A stretch of DNA of 64,000 nt from Sipunculus nudus (lineage: Eukaryota > Annelida > Sipuncula > Golfingiida > Sipunculidae). Each line of letters opens with the position of its first letter. Within the stretch, counting starts at the first letter, position 1. The stretch is from NCBI GenBank assembly GCA_026874595.1, contig CM049313.1, positions 59,477,159-59,541,158 of the forward strand, given 5' to 3'. The notes under the pieces are model-generated. The model did not search any database and had not been told where the DNA came from. It was given only the letters and a program-made list of their open reading frames with translations. Below, one piece after another: positions 11,801 through 24,226 of this stretch. The translations under genes were made by a program, and so were the position numbers.

Positions 11801-13857
11801 CGATTGAGAATTGTCATAATAAATTGGAGTGAAAACAATCTCCCTTGTCAATCACTTATAAATGAAGCTGACTATTAGGTTTAACGCGCCGTATATCATT
11901 TATAAAACACATGTACGCCTCATTGGCGGCAGAGGGGAATATACTCTATATACGAAAGCCGACCTAAATGTTCTAAAGCAAAAAAAAAACACCTGCAAAT
12001 ATGTTCGCAGGTGATCGATTTAATTAGCATACATATGAGACGGAATGGTTTAATGATGAATTGGGATCGGTAAAATTAGGTTCATTCATTCAGAGTCGAA
12101 TGTAAACTGACTACGATATAAGAATAAGACATGACTGATCTGAGGATATGTTGGATTGGCATTTTACAACAGTTTGTTCAGGCCAGACTTGTAAGATAGA
12201 TACCCATTAACTTGGTTTTATGTGTTTAGAGAATAAAACCCAGGCTATATTTATAAAAGCCCCCCTCGGGGGCAGAGCGAGTTCAAAAGCTACTGTCAAG
12301 GGCGGTTAAGTCACGTGAATCCTGACATATAGTAGTGCAATATAAAAAGAGAATTGTTACAAAGTCCGAAAGATATTCTTTTTTAATTAAAAAAAAGGTT
12401 AATATCAAACAAAAAGATGTTAAGAAAATCAGAATTTTTATCTTAATTAGTTTATTTATTTAGTCTGTTGAATTATCCGCAGGGTGTTTGAAAGGTTAAA
12501 TTAATATATATGAAATAAAAGTTTTATAATTAAGATTCACAATCTGGTATACGGTTTTTGTTTTGTAAAATCATGGTTTCTTAAGAAACAGGCTGTCATT
12601 GATTCATGCCGCTGTCAGGTTTCGTAAAATTAAAAAAAGGTGACGGTGTAGGATGATATAATAACAGGGAAAATGAGAAGACGAGTAAGATAAGCACCAG
12701 AAGCGAAGAAAGAGAAGAAAAGTGAGCGATAAAAGAGACAGTTAAAGTAAGGCGGATAAAAGCAGAGTGGTCTTTTGATCAGTCTTTACTGTTGTTCTTG
12801 GCAGCATGCATGGTTTAATAGCCATTTTCATTTGCAGTTTTCAGAAATGAACCCTTTTAAATTTCCATCGCATTCAACGCATGTCATAAATCTACTTCAG
12901 CCTTTAATCATTTTTAAAAGTAAGTAAACTTTATTCGTTTCTGTTTAAGGAAATCATTAAAAGCAAGGTGTCTGGTACCTGTTTGAACCCAAGCGTGCTG
13001 CAAATTGTTTAAGCATTTTTTTTTATTATCTCAGCTGTTTTTCATCTGCACTAAAGCGATCATGCCGTTTTCGTCTTACGTCTGGCCGTCCGGTGACCCA
13101 TATTTTCCAAGTTTTTTTGCTTGTTTGCGCACCAAATCATAACTGGATACAAAATGATCAATAATTAAAGCATCGATTGCCATGAATCGTGTTTTGCATA
13201 TAGATCATATACAGTTTCATCAGTTTCGATAGGCTGGAGGGACCAACTGTATTATCTTCCGATTTCAACACATTTTTATCACTGTTAATTTGAGATCGCC
13301 AAATGATAACAATCACTAAAGTTGCTCGACTGTAGTTTAATCTTGTTTCCTGAAACCTTGTATATATATATAATATAGTGAGTTTAACACGAAGCGTACA
13401 CTGCTCACACTGCTATTAGCAGCGTCTGCGTTGTAGTAAAAAAAATCATAAAGTGTAGTTAGATTTGATAGTGATATTATATAAAATATTATCTGTCATA
13501 GATTCCATCAATATGCCACAAGTCATAATAGAACAATCTTTTTAATAATAATGACAGTAGGAAGAAACGGATTTGTATTGGAGGAGGTCTGCACTCTCTG
13601 AGCGCTTTCTAATTCTTGCTTTATTTTTTTACTTGTATTTTTAGACTACCAAATTCAGTGGTAATCGTGTAATCTTCTCAGATTAGGTTATGTGTATTTT
13701 CCTGATATTTGTTATGCTGAATTATCTCAAAGCGGATGAATTCCAGTACGAAGGAGCAGTGCTATAGATGAAACCTTTTTTCTTTAAAAAGTATGTGCTA
13801 ACTCCGCTATGTACTTCCTGTTTAGAAGGTTGCGTATAACGTATCTGTGACGGATGT
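6681..13857. other. Gene-free AT-rich stretch
   Basis: Both strands were read; no exon, RNA gene or intact transposon is supported. Short open frames (for example 9537-9803 and 10482-11005) have no recognisable domain or splice context. It contains a (TA)n pair near 8.8 kb and AT-rich low-complexity tracts. Confidence 0.5.
8784..8886. repeat. Paired (TA)n microsatellites around an imperfect palindrome
   Basis: Two TA runs are separated by ATGATGACCAATGCCAT. Just right of the second run lies TGATGACATTGGTCA, an imperfect inverted copy of the separator, so the whole can fold into a long hairpin. Confidence 0.9.
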
Positions 13858-13865
13858 TTGATATT

Positions 13866-15245
13866 GTTTTCTACCTACCTACCTATCCTCTTCATCCCAC
13901 GGTGGCATATGAGGCCATGCAGCCAACCCCTCCATCTCTCTCTATCTTTAGCAATTTTTCTGTCTCTTTCCAGGTTCTCCATCCCATCTCGTCTCTTCCT
14001 GCCTCTACTGTTCTTCTCCAATTTATATTTGGTCAACGCCTTCGCCTCTTCCCTTCTGGTGCCCAGGTTAAAGCTACTTTAGTGTCACTGTTGTCCTCTT
14101 TTCTAATAACGTGCCCTAGCCATCTGCAACGTCTAACCTTTATATAATCTGTTCCTGAGTTCATTTTTGTGTTTTTGTGAAGTTCCTCTTTGTAATTTTC
14201 ATTGGCCAGTACACCTTTAGTATTCTTCTTAAACATTTCCTTCGAAAAGCATCCAATATTTTCTTATCTGCCTCGGTCATTCTCCATGTTTCTGAACCAT
14301 ATAACAATACTGATAGTACATTGCTTTTGAAAATTTTTAAGTTCGTGTTTGTCTCGTATCTGGTAGATTCTCATAGTTTATCTAATTTCACAAAAGCACT
14401 TCTTGCCAAATTAACTCTTCTCTTTATGTCTTCCCTGGATCCTCCTTCCTTGTTTATTTCTGCTCCAAGATAAGTAAAACTATTTACATCCTTAATTTCT
14501 TGTCCTCCTATTGATATCTGATCTTTTTTTCTTGTTGTTGACTCTTAGTAGTTTTGTCTTCTCCGTATTTATTTCTAAACCAGCTAACCCAGCTATTCTG
14601 TTTAGTCTTTCGCTCTCGTTGTTGATTGCTTGTTAAAAGTGCAATATCATCTACATATACCAGGTTATCTAATATATTTGTAAAATTCCATCTTATTTCT
14701 TGCCTCTTTCGTTCAGTTACTCATCTCATTATCCAGGCCACTGCTATTATAAAAATAAATCCTGACAGTACACATCCTTGCCGAACTCCTGTTTTTATTT
14801 TAAACCATTCTGATGTCTTTTCATTATCTGAAACACTACAGCTGCTGCCCTCGTAAAAATTTTGTATCATTGTCACCGTCTGGCTTGGTATTCCGTAATT
14901 TCAGAGAATTTCCCATAGTCTCTCTATCTTCGTAAACTGTCAAATGCTTTTTTGTAATCTATAAAGTTTATACATAAGGATGCTTGCCACTCAATACTCA
15001 ATAGTGTTATGCTTCTCAGTATAAAGGTCTTATCTGTGGTCCCTCTACCCTTCCTGTGTGCTGCTTGTTCCTTCCTTAGAGTTTTGTCTGTGCCTTTCCT
15101 AATTCTATCAATTAAGATCTTCCCGAAAATTTTTGCATGGCTACATAGAGAGTTAATTCCCCTAGAATTGTCACATTTTGTAGGATCTCCTTTCTTTAGT
15201 ATTTTGGTATTCAGGCCTTTTTTACCAGCCATCTGGAATGGTTTT
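13866..15245 (-). mobile_element. 5'-truncated, broken non-LTR (LINE) retrotransposon
   Basis: Reverse transcriptase signatures appear in order on the minus strand: KILKKGDPTKCDNSRGI near 15.2 kb, FIDYKKAFDSL near 14.95 kb, GVRQGC at about 14771-14789, the catalytic YVDD at about 14645-14659, and the C-terminal RWLGHVIRKE with APEGKRRRRG near 14.05-14.15 kb. Frameshifts and stops break the ORF. The left end finishes in a (GGTA)n tail at about 13868-13885, as in LINEs with microsatellite tails. The endonuclease domain is missing, so it is truncated at the 5' side near 15245. The clade was not assigned. Confidence 0.85.
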
Positions 15246-15247
15246 GT

Positions 15248-15322
15248 TTTTCTACACTTTAGTTACTGTTTTCTACACTATAGTGACTGTTTTCTATACT
15301 GTTGTAAATGTTATCTACACTG
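15248..15322. repeat. 21-bp tandem repeat, about 3.5 units
   Basis: Units start at 15248, 15269 and 15290 with consensus TTTTCTACACT then A/T-rich and ending ACTG, plus a partial fourth. It abuts the truncated 5' end of the LINE. Confidence 0.8.
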
Positions 15323-15805
15323 CAAATATCATGAACACAGGTATATAAGCAAAACGAACACTTTTGGATCGGCATTTTGTGTCTGTAAAAAGTTTATGGG
15401 ATTATTTTAGTTAACAAACATTAGCTATCAGAGTATTTAATTTTTTACATTCATTTATTGATACAATTGTTGAGCTAATAATATACGATGTGATTATTAG
15501 CTTATATTAAACGATTTGTTAACATGTACAGGGGAAAATGCCTAAAAGCTATGAGGCATGTGAACAAATTATATAAAAAATCAGGAGCTAAATGATTACA
15601 TGGAACATGATGTAGACAATTTTTTTTTTATTTAATACATCACTTTTCATAACATAAAGCCCTTGTTATCAATTATTAATAGGAAGAAAAGTAAAAGCCA
15701 ACATACATAGTATTTCTTTCAAACCAGGTCACTTTTATAATGTTCTTGTAAACACTTTAGGGAATGTATTAGAGAATAAAATTTACTTAAATTTATTCGA
15801 AATAA

Positions 15806-15807
<2 letters not shown>

Positions 15808-15867
<60 letters not shown>
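15808..15867. repeat. (TA)n microsatellite
   Basis: About 60 bases of alternating TA. Confidence 0.95.
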
Positions 15868-15869
<2 letters not shown>

Positions 15870-16282
15870 CCAGTTGATTTAATATCAAGCTTTACAGTGG
15901 GGCTTTAAGGAACGCCGGGTAAGCGTCGTCCTAGGGTCCAACCTTACATGGGCGAATTTTGGCTGTAGGGCAGAGAGGATCAAAGGCGGCTCTTCTAGGA
16001 TTCACTTATCATAGCCGTGTATCTCAAACCAACCAATAAATAGGCCTTCTTCACGAGCATTTCCGCTGCGCTTAACGGTCGTCGGCTAAGTTGGGGTCCT
16101 TTCAGCCAGCAATACGCGTTTTGTTAACTAAAACCAGATACATGCCACAAGCACACCAGGACCCCATTCTCTAATGACTGTTGTTGATATAACACACTAC
16201 AAACCGTAACTGTCACTCATTTCAACGATGTGCTGACAGCTGATCCATATTCTTGATTGTACCTAGCTGATATAACAAAGAC

Positions 16283-16284
<2 letters not shown>

Positions 16285-16328
<44 letters not shown>
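16285..16328. repeat. (TA)n microsatellite
   Basis: About 44 bases of alternating TA, directly left of a transposon-like end. Confidence 0.95.
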
Positions 16329-16333
<5 letters not shown>

Positions 16334-16580
16334 TTCAACCTGGACTTGCGGACACCTCTCTAAGGCGGACAACTTGCTATTACGGACACAAAATTTATAA
16401 GTCCCTTGAATTTTCCCTCGATGGTATGTATAGGATAAATCTCTCTGAGGAGGACACCTGTCTAATGCGGACTGCGGACAAATGATGCTGGCGCAAGCCA
16501 GTGTTTCCGTGGTAAATCAACCTGGTAAAAACGGACACGATCAACAGTCGAGTGTCTGCCTAGGAGGCCCGCCAAACACT
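16329..16580. mobile_element. Fragment of pogo/Tigger-like DNA transposon end
   Basis: Next to a TA run the sequence opens CACAGTTCAACCTGGACTTG and then repeats GCGGACA-type motifs several times. CAGT-x2-AACCT at a TA target is the usual look of pogo/Tigger termini. No matching opposite end was found, so only a fragment or a decayed MITE is proposed. Confidence 0.3.
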
Positions 16581-17028
16581 TTGATATCTTCTCCGCGACA
16601 AAAAAAAAAAACAAAAAAAACAAAGAATACGAGTGTTTTCTTGTCAGAACAGTCTTAGCTTACTTCTATTTGCTCATGTCACGCTTCGATGTGCTCACAA
16701 TTCCTACCAAGCGAAGACCGGGAGAGGCCCGTGACCGGTTAACGCAGTGATTTTTCACAGTCGCTGTCGAGGCGAGGGCTTTCCGCTTCAGTGATGATCA
16801 CACAATTAATAGATGCAAATAAGGCTTTTCTGTTTGTGCCAAGTCCTGACTTAATGTAGGGACCATAGTTATGATAAGCAAAAATGCTAATCCGTGTCAA
16901 ATAAAGCTATCAGAATGCACTGATTGATTGTTGTATACGCCAATTACAGTTGGCAGTTTGATCAAAAGGCCCGACAAACCCCTTTTTAATAAAAAACCCA
17001 TTCTTCATGAAGGAATATAAATGTATTA

Positions 17029-17858
17029 TGTTACAGATGTCTCTTTAATTGTATCAGCAGTCTTACATGTGATTGTGCAACGATAGCATTGGCCGTTGCT
17101 ATGCCGGCATAACCCGGCCCACGCGTGCGGCCCACGTGTAAACACAGCGGTCATACTTGTCTGTGGCTTTCTCGCCTTGCCGAGCCGGGCCCGCTCACAT
17201 GTGGACCCTGGTGTGTAGAAACACAGTGTTCGTTGTTCTAGATGTTTCCTGTACTGTGTATCATGTTAGGTTCTTTTGATTGTTCTAAAATTCGAAAGGC
17301 TTGGGGTGAGAAGGTATAAATAGGGGGCTGTGTTTTAGAGCCGAGAGAGAGAGAGAGAGAGAGAGGAGAGAAATATTCCGGTGGACACATAAGCGTTTTA
17401 GTCAGTTGTGGCCCTTTTCCTGTAATTGCGGCAGTTATTGATTTTCTTGTTATTTGTGACGGAATTTAAATAGTCCTCAGTTTGCTTTCGGGATTATAAC
17501 AAGAACTTCACTTTGGAATTACATCGGATTGATTTTGTGAATGAACTGGACTGTTATTCTCTGAGAAGATTTATGTGAACTGTTCATCTGGGTAATATGT
17601 TATAAAGGACTTGTCGCTGTGACAGTGGTGGTATCCAGGTACTGTACACTTTATTTTTATACTTGTATTGATTTACTGTTGTACTGCTGTTATACTGTGT
17701 GATTGTATTGATTTGGTTTATTGTAATGTTAGGTTTGTTTTAAGAATAAATTATAATTATTTGTTAACAAAAAACCACTGACTTCTTTATTCATTCCCCT
17801 AGACATTTCACGCTGCCTAGTGTTACAGAATCTGATTTTTTTTATCTCCATTACAACA
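17029..17858 (+). mobile_element. Solo-LTR-like dispersed repeat, copy 1
   Basis: This 830-base unit recurs as 57764-58517. It begins TGTTACAGATGTC and ends TCCATTACAACA (TGTT...AACA). Inside it has a TATA box (TATAAATAG at 17315-17323), a GA tract, and AATAAA at 17745-17750 near the right end, the layout of an LTR with promoter and polyadenylation signal on the plus strand. No internal retroelement is attached, so it reads as a solo LTR. No convincing target duplication is seen at this copy. Confidence 0.6.
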
Positions 17859-18511
17859 TTTATGTTCGTCACGACTACGTACGTGATCAATTGATATAAT
17901 GTTCCGTAACAATTCAACTTTCAAAAATAAATATCAAAGACTACATTTTTGGTGTGCAAGTGGAATTCTATTGATTTGATGTCGCACTTCACAAATAATT
18001 ATTCAAAATAGATCAGTTAGGAATACCCTGTGAATACCCTATATATCTGATCTAAAATACTAATTTGCCATCTCTGCTGACATAGCAGGATCACCGACCA
18101 GTTACACGTGTAAGAAGTAATTGAACTCTCTGAAAACTTTATTTCTTATCCATTGGAAGGAAAAAAATCCTAGAACATTCATGAAATTTCCCCAAAAATA
18201 TACAAAACTTCTCGGATGTTTTTAGCCCTTTGCGTCAATGGTCACAAGATGGCGCTCGACCAACATTTCAAGTACCAAGAGTGGTTACAAACTTCAACGA
18301 ATGAAAGTTTGTCAATTTTGACCGAAATAGAACCTAATTATGGTTTTCACATATTGTTGGGTACCATTCAATCTATAATGATATACAGGGAGGGAATATA
18401 TTTTTGGGTTGACAAGGGATCATTTTGACAGAGAAATCAGCTCAAAATGGAAGCACTCGGAGGTATTCCTGTAGCATTTTGTTAACACAGTTTTCGACAA
18501 AAAAAAACATA
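17859..18511. other. Spacer between LTR-like repeat and gypsy element
   Basis: No gene is supported. The open frame at 18216-18428 has no recognisable domain and no splice context. Confidence 0.45.
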
Positions 18512-18516
18512 AATAC

Positions 18517-18689
18517 TGTGTTGGGTGCAGAGAGACAACTCAAAGACAGTTCGAGGATACCTGCTTCTTTACTGCCTGCACGTGGCTACAAGACTTGTGT
18601 CAAGCGACCTTGAACTTAGCAATGTGTGTGGTGCGCATAAAATCATGCTGTACTTAAACCAGAGTCGGACGACTCGTAACACATCGACA
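18517..18689 (-). repeat. 3' LTR of the gypsy element
   Basis: Plus-strand copy begins TGTGTTGGG and ends CATCGACA. It is 173 bases and differs from the other LTR at six sites. It is the downstream LTR because the element is read on the minus strand. Confidence 0.93.
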
Positions 18690-18703
18690 TCCTCCTTTCT
18701 TTA
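18690..18703 (-). other. Polypurine tract
   Basis: The reverse complement reads AAAGAAAGGAGGA directly against the 3' LTR, the expected primer site for plus-strand DNA synthesis. Confidence 0.75.
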
Positions 18704-18792
18704 AATGTTTACTTATAGACTTGAAAGTGAATCAGCTTACTTAAATATTGTGTACCTTGGTGACCACAGTTCCTGAATTTAAAACAGTGTAT

Positions 18793-20148
18793 CTACTCTG
18801 GGGATGGTACCTTTCTGATTGTATCCCTTAGGAGTTTGAATTCGTACTGTATATCATTCTCTTTCAGTGGTGAAAGTGATCGAGCTCGCTTGTCAACGTG
18901 TTTCTTTTGTATGGTACGGAGTTCAGTTAACCGGCGATGCACTGTTTCAGGTGCTACTATCTGTGGATCTAGCAGTTCTGGCTACATGGGTAGATTGGAC
19001 CTGGTCCGTCTCGACATCAGTCGTTGCACAGGGGATCCAAGGATCATATCACGAGGTACATTGCGGTTATGGAGCAGCGCGAGGTATGGATCTGTACCAG
19101 CTTGCTTGCACTTGGTCAACAAGGTTTTAGCTGCTTTGACGGCTGACTCGGCTAGTCCATTGCTTGCTGGATAATGTGGACTACTAGTCGTGTGGACAAA
19201 ATTCCACTCACAAGCAAAATCATGGAATTCACGCGAGGCGTATTGTGGGCCGTTGTCACTGTGGACTTCCTCCGGTATGCCATAACGTGCGAAGTGGCTT
19301 TTTAGCTTGTTGATTACAGCTTCTGACGTGGTTTAGCGTAGCGAATTTATCTCGTAGTAACCAGAATAAGAGTCAACGAGTACCAAGTACATCTGGCGAT
19401 TCCATTCGAATAAATCAGTTGCCACGATCTGAAATGGGCGGTTTGGCACTTGATGTAACACAAGGGGCTCTTTCTGTTGATGTGATTTCTGACTGTTGCA
19501 TACAGCACAATGATTCACATACTGATCAATATCATGTGACATGCGATTCCAGAACAAAAATTCACGGGCACGACGTTTAGTGGCTTCTGCTCCCAAATGT
19601 CCTACATGTAACTGTGTCAAGTAAATATCTCTCAAAGATTCAGGAACCACTATTTTCTGACCTTTCAGTATCACTCCATCCTGGATGTTTAGCTTATCTC
19701 GGAATGCAAACAAATGTGAAAGATCATCTGGAATGCTCCTCTTGTGTTTTGGCCATCCATTCAAAATAAACTGTTTTGCTTTCTGTAGCTGTGTATCATT
19801 GTTTGTAGCTTGCTGGAGCTTTGTGAAAGCTTCACTGGTAAAAGGCCAAACTGTCATTACCTCAAATTGGTCTGCATCAGTTTCTAGGTCTGTTTCAGCC
19901 AAATAGGCGCGTGATAACATGTCAGCGATAAAGAGCTCCTTACCAGGTTTGTATCGAATGTCAAGGTCATAGCTTTGTAAATCGAGCATCATTTTCTGTA
20001 GTCGTATTGGTGCTGAGATCAGTGGTTTTCTGGTAATGGTTTCTAGTGGTTTGTGGTCGGTTTCCACTGTAACCATGCGGCCATAAATGTAGTCATCAAA
20101 ACGCTCGCATCCAAAAGTGACTGCCAAGAGCTCCTTCAATCTGAGCAT
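18793..20148 (-). pseudogene. Gypsy pol: RNase H C-terminus and integrase, broken
   Basis: The open part (19336-20148) ends RNase H (VTVETDHKPL) and enters integrase with an H-H-C-C zinc site (HVGHLGAEA ... HCAVC). The catalytic core follows: ATDLF, then after an in-frame TAA at 19333-19335, HSDNGPQY and NGLAESAVK supply the remaining acidic residues. A second in-frame stop (TAG, 18982-18984) interrupts the C-terminal part, which otherwise stays in one frame to TAG at 18793-18795. Two point nonsense changes therefore inactivate an otherwise colinear integrase. Confidence 0.88.
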
Positions 20149-20926
20149 AACGCATCTGCGTGTCGGTCATTGCTTTTGATGCATACGCCACTGGGAGGCC
20201 ATCCTGTAGCAATGCTGCGCCAAAGCCAGCTTGCGAAGCATCACAGGTTAAAGTGACGGGTTTGTGTGGATCATAATAGTTCAGAATTGGTGGGTTTGTT
20301 ATGGCGTCTATGATGCTCTGGTAGGCCACATCATGATGATCTTCCCATCTCCATACTGAATCATGTTTGATCAGTTCGCGCGGTGGTGCTGACATTTCGC
20401 TGAGCCTGGGAATGAACTTAGCTAAATAGGTGACCATGCCTAGGTATCTCTGAAGTGCTTTACTGTCAGTAGGTTTGGGCATGTCACGTATGGCTCTGGT
20501 TTATTCTGGGTCTGGTTTAATACCATGTTGGGTGAGCACATGACCAACATATTTCACTTCGTGAACTTTGAATCGGCACTTATCAATTTTGAGCTGTAGT
20601 CCTACCTCTCTGGCTCTGTTTAGTACTCTGAGTAGGCGCTCATCATGTTCGGCCTCTGTGCTTCCCCACACAATCATATCATCGACAACGCTCTGGCACG
20701 GATAACCCTGGAACAGGTAGTCGATTGCTTTATGGAACACTTCGGCGGCGGACTTGATCCCGAAAGGCATGCGTTTGAATCTGTATCTTCCATACGGGGT
20801 GCTGAAAGTGGTGCAGTAGGAAGAATTTTCCTCTAGAGGAATCTGCCAGTAAGCATTTGAAGCGTCAAGCACTGTGAAGTATTTAGCATTTGTTATGTGT
20901 TTTATCACTTCTTCGAAAGTGCGCAT
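20096..20926 (-). pseudogene. Gypsy pol: reverse transcriptase and RNase H start, broken
   Basis: RT signatures are DASNAYWQIPL, MPFGIKSAAEVF and the catalytic VVDD (VVDDMIVWGS, a Val variant of YVDD). After an in-frame TAA at 20501-20503 the same frame continues with KPTDSKALQRYLGM and RNase H (TCDASQAGFGAALL). A frameshift near 20.13 kb moves the rest of RNase H into the frame that leads to integrase. Confidence 0.88.
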
Positions 20927-20987
20927 TGGATAATGTTCTCGCTCGAGCGCGGCATTGAGGTCTTTGGGATCAATGCAAATTCTGACG

Positions 20988-21923
20988 TCATTTTTGTCTT
21001 TCTTTCTGACAGCGACAAGTGAAGATACCCACGGGGTAGCTTTTTTTTACAGGTGAAATAACATCTAACTTCACCATTTCATCCAGTTTACCTTTCACTA
21101 GATTTTCGACTGCGATTGGAATTTTACGCGGTGGTTTGATAACCGGCTGGGCATCTTTGGCAAGTTTGATGCGATACACAACTGGGAGGGTGCCTAATTC
21201 TCCTGTGAATAAATCATCATAGTCTCTCATTATGGCTTCATGTGTCACTGGTGTCACCTGGTCTGATGACTGTAACTGATCAATAGCAAGTGTGATAAAC
21301 TGTAGTCTCATACAGTCCTGAAGGCCTATGATTGGTTTAACTGTGTTGTTTACCACTTGAAAATTCACAGTATATGTTTTGTCTTTGAGCGTACAGTCTA
21401 GCATGACATGTCCCTCAGTGGTCATAGTGTGTCCACTATATGTAATGAGATTGACAGGATTGTCTTTGATAATTCTTGCATCTGGGCATATGTCTTGCAG
21501 TTGTGTATGTGATATGACATTGACATGCGCTCCTGTGTCTAGTTTAAATCTGACCTGTTGGTTTGCGATTGTAACGATACCATATGCTTCATGTGTGGAC
21601 CGTTCTATCTCATCGACTTCGAGGTCGAGCGACTCGATGACAAATGGTGTTGCCTCATCCTGTACGGCATGCACAGTTCTTGGCGGCCTACGATTGGCTG
21701 CCTCTTGTCGGTGACTGCGTTTTGGTGCTTGTTTAGCTGAACTTTTGCGCCTGCATACACGCTCAAAATGGTTCATTATTCCACAGTGTCTGCACTTTAC
21801 ACCATACGCGGGGCACTTATCTGTCCTAGCATGCTGCCTGCCACAATTACCACATTGTCTGATTGTTTCATTTTGTGACTGGTGATACCTGGTTGGTTTG
21901 GGCTTATATTTCACCTGGTGCAC
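20988..21923 (-). pseudogene. Gypsy gag zinc knuckle, protease and RT start
   Basis: It begins with CCHC-type knuckles (CGNCGRQHARTDKCP, CRHCGIMNHFERVC), then the aspartic protease active site LDTGAHVNVI and a linker into RT (VISPVKK). The frame is lost at a T homopolymer (21042-21053), where the expected RT N-terminus continues in another frame. It is separated from gag only by an in-frame TAA (21924-21926). Confidence 0.88.
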
Positions 21924-21926
21924 TTA

Positions 21927-22481
21927 AGGTTTGGTATCTGACTCTAAGTGCAGTTGTTGTAGCCTTTTTTCTGACAGTTCATGAATCTCAATTAGTTCAA
22001 TAGCTTTCTGTAAGGTGAGATTGTCCTCTCTGAGTAATAGCTTTCTAATGGGGTCTGACTGTATACCACAAACCAGTCTGTCTCGTATTAGTTCCTCTTG
22101 AAGGTCACGGAACTCACATGTGGCTGATTTTACTCTGAGATCAGCTAGATAGGTATGAAACGACTCACCAGGTAGTTGATTGCGGCTGTTGAACTTGTGA
22201 CGTTCCATTGTCAGGTTTGATTTGGGGCGGCACAGATTCTCAAATTTCTCTTTCAGGATTTCCGGGTCTTCTTTTGATTCTCCGGTCGCATACTGGAAGC
22301 TTTAAGCTCTCTCAATGGCTTCCCGGCCCGCCAAGTTCAATAGAATGTAGCTCTGTGTTTTCCAGTTCGCTGTCGGGTGAGCGGCGGCAATAAACACATC
22401 AAACTCTTGTGCGAAGAGTCTCCAGTTTTCAGAAACATTGCCAGTAAAGCAAAGAGGTCCTGGGCGATTTAATGAGTCCAT
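21927..22481 (-). pseudogene. Gypsy gag, interrupted by a stop
   Basis: The likely start is ATG at 22481-22479 (MDSLNRPGP), just after the primer-binding site. The frame runs through WRLFAQEFDVF, a TAA at 22302-22304, then on in the same frame with LPGESFHTYLADLR, a typical gypsy capsid segment. One nonsense change therefore splits gag. Confidence 0.8.
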
Positions 22482-22482
22482 T

Positions 22483-22499
22483 TTAAACTTCTGACACCA
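22483..22499 (-). other. Primer-binding site
   Basis: Directly next to the 5' LTR on the minus strand the sequence is TGGTGTCAGAAGTT, with the TGG expected opposite a tRNA 3' CCA. Spacing to the LTR is zero. The tRNA was not identified. Confidence 0.75.
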
Positions 22500-22672
22500 T
22501 GTGTTGGGAGCAGAGAGACAACTCATAGACAGTTCGAGGAGACCTGCTTCTTTACTGCCTGCACGTGGCTACAAGACTTGTGTCAAGCGACCTTGACCTT
22601 AGCAATGTGTGTGGTGCACATAAAATCATGCTGTACTTAAACCGGAGTCGGACGACTCGTAACACATCGACA
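22500..22672 (-). repeat. 5' LTR of the gypsy element
   Basis: 173 bases, TGTGTTGGG to CATCGACA on the plus strand, followed by target duplication AATAC at 22673-22677. Confidence 0.93.
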
Positions 22673-23280
22673 AATACTTTGTAAATGTGCATCCTCTGAC
22701 TCCTCATTACATCCCGCTTTTATAGCTCATGTCACTTTTGATATTTAAGCAAATGCTTTACAAATCGATAATCAGAGGACTCTGTGTCGGCCCTCCAGGA
22801 ATACTATTACCCATTTGTTAAATGTTATTATTAAGGCTAACCATGTCTTCACATACATGTTCTAAGGTTTTGTATATATCAGGTGGATATTATTCTGGTT
22901 AGATTCTGTGCCACAGGTTAGTGTTCTTTGTCCTATTTGGTCGTATTTATTGTTTCTTAGAAGAAATAATAATCAGCCACGTTCTACTGCCTGGATCATT
23001 TGCCTTCATATCACAAACTGCTAGTCTTGGCAACGTTCCCTATCAAAGTTATACTCACAGATCAATGGTAAGTGGGTGGCGATTTTATGTACCAAATTCT
23101 ACATAATTGCAAAATACTAGGGCGATAAGCCTTGAGTAAAACTTTTCACATTACGGAAATCCGCATACCCTGTAACGAACAACTCTGCAAGGGGGGTTAT
23201 TACCTCAAGGGAGCTCCTGCAAGAGATGGTGCGGCCAAATGTGTGTGCCTGAGGTTGATGCATCACGTACATGTGTTAGC

Positions 23281-23364
<84 letters not shown>
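23281..23364. repeat. (TA)n(GA)n compound microsatellite
   Basis: TA run to about 23324, then GA to 23364. Its paralogue is at 58528-58582. Confidence 0.95.
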
Positions 23365-23367
<3 letters not shown>

Positions 23368-24226
23368 ACGGCTTTCGGTCATATGTTCGGATTTCAACGG
23401 TTGTCTTTGCTAGAGTGAAACTTGTTACATGCAGTTAGATCTTTGGTTTATTCCCCTATTAACCCCACGATAACGCATGTCGTCACCTGTGGCTTGTTTC
23501 TCGCCCTAGGGGGAGCTGTTAAGATTTTGCGATATAATTTACCACATAGGAGTTAATTTGATATTGGCAGAGTTAAGCGTAAGAGTCTAGAAAACATAAA
23601 GTTAGAATAAATTAAGCAATATTAAACGGGTTGTGATTATGTATTTGCGTGTAGAAAATGTTATGATGTGACTAATTCCCAAGGGATGGATGAGTAGAAT
23701 TTGTTTTTTGTTTGCGTTTACGTAGTGTGGACCATCATTTTTACCGTTAGTCAACGAACGAGCCATCAGCTGACAATTGGTACAGTAACACTGAATATGC
23801 GCAACGTTTGTTCTGTCTATATCGAGTGGACTTTTCAGATGGTGGTGTTTCCTTAAAGGCGCTCTCAGTATATTATGGAGTACATCATGTCGGAAGCAGA
23901 AGAGTTTGTTTGTGTCAAGTCTCAAACACTTTACTTTGCTTTTCATTTTTATACAATGTCACTGAATTGCTCCTTAAAGGTACACCACTTGCTCCTTAAA
24001 AATGTACAAAAGGAAATATCAGCATATTGCCTTATATTATAAGCGGGTGCGCTTTCCTGATATAATACTCATTTGATTTTTCTTGGAAATTAAAGGAAAA
24101 CGTCTGCCTACATTTGCATTGTTTTTTAATGTTATAGCCACTAAGTCTGTGATGGGGAGACAACTTTCTATTTTACAACAGCACAAATAGTAGTCAAATA
24201 GAACTCCATGTATAAGAGTACTCTGT

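Larger units (their letters stand above)
18517..22672 (-). mobile_element. Full-length, inactivated Ty3/gypsy retrotransposon (Mag-like)
   Basis: Two 173-base LTRs (18517-18689 and 22500-22672) flank a minus-strand gag-pol, and the element is bracketed by a 5-base duplication AATAC (18512-18516 and 22673-22677). The order is gag, zinc knuckle, protease, reverse transcriptase, RNase H, integrase. The LTRs differ at six positions of 173, so the insertion is fairly recent. Coding is spoiled by in-frame stops (22302, 21924, 20501, 19333, 18982) and frameshifts in the T run near 21042-21053 and near 20.13 kb. The integrase wording (VATDLFEWN, VLVDSYSGYYEI) and the short LTRs suggest the Mag lineage; this placement is from memory of the family. 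Confidence 0.93.

Noticed and set aside
13854-15410. Several plus-strand ORFs of 70-133 codons
   Set aside because: Antisense to the LINE reverse transcriptase, which has all the recognisable motifs.
18836-19174. Overlapping plus-strand ORFs of 112 and 87 codons
   Set aside because: They are antisense to the gypsy integrase, whose minus-strand reading shows clear catalytic motifs.
21379-21740. Plus-strand ORFs rich in Cys and Ser
   Set aside because: Shadows of the gypsy protease/zinc-knuckle region on the other strand.
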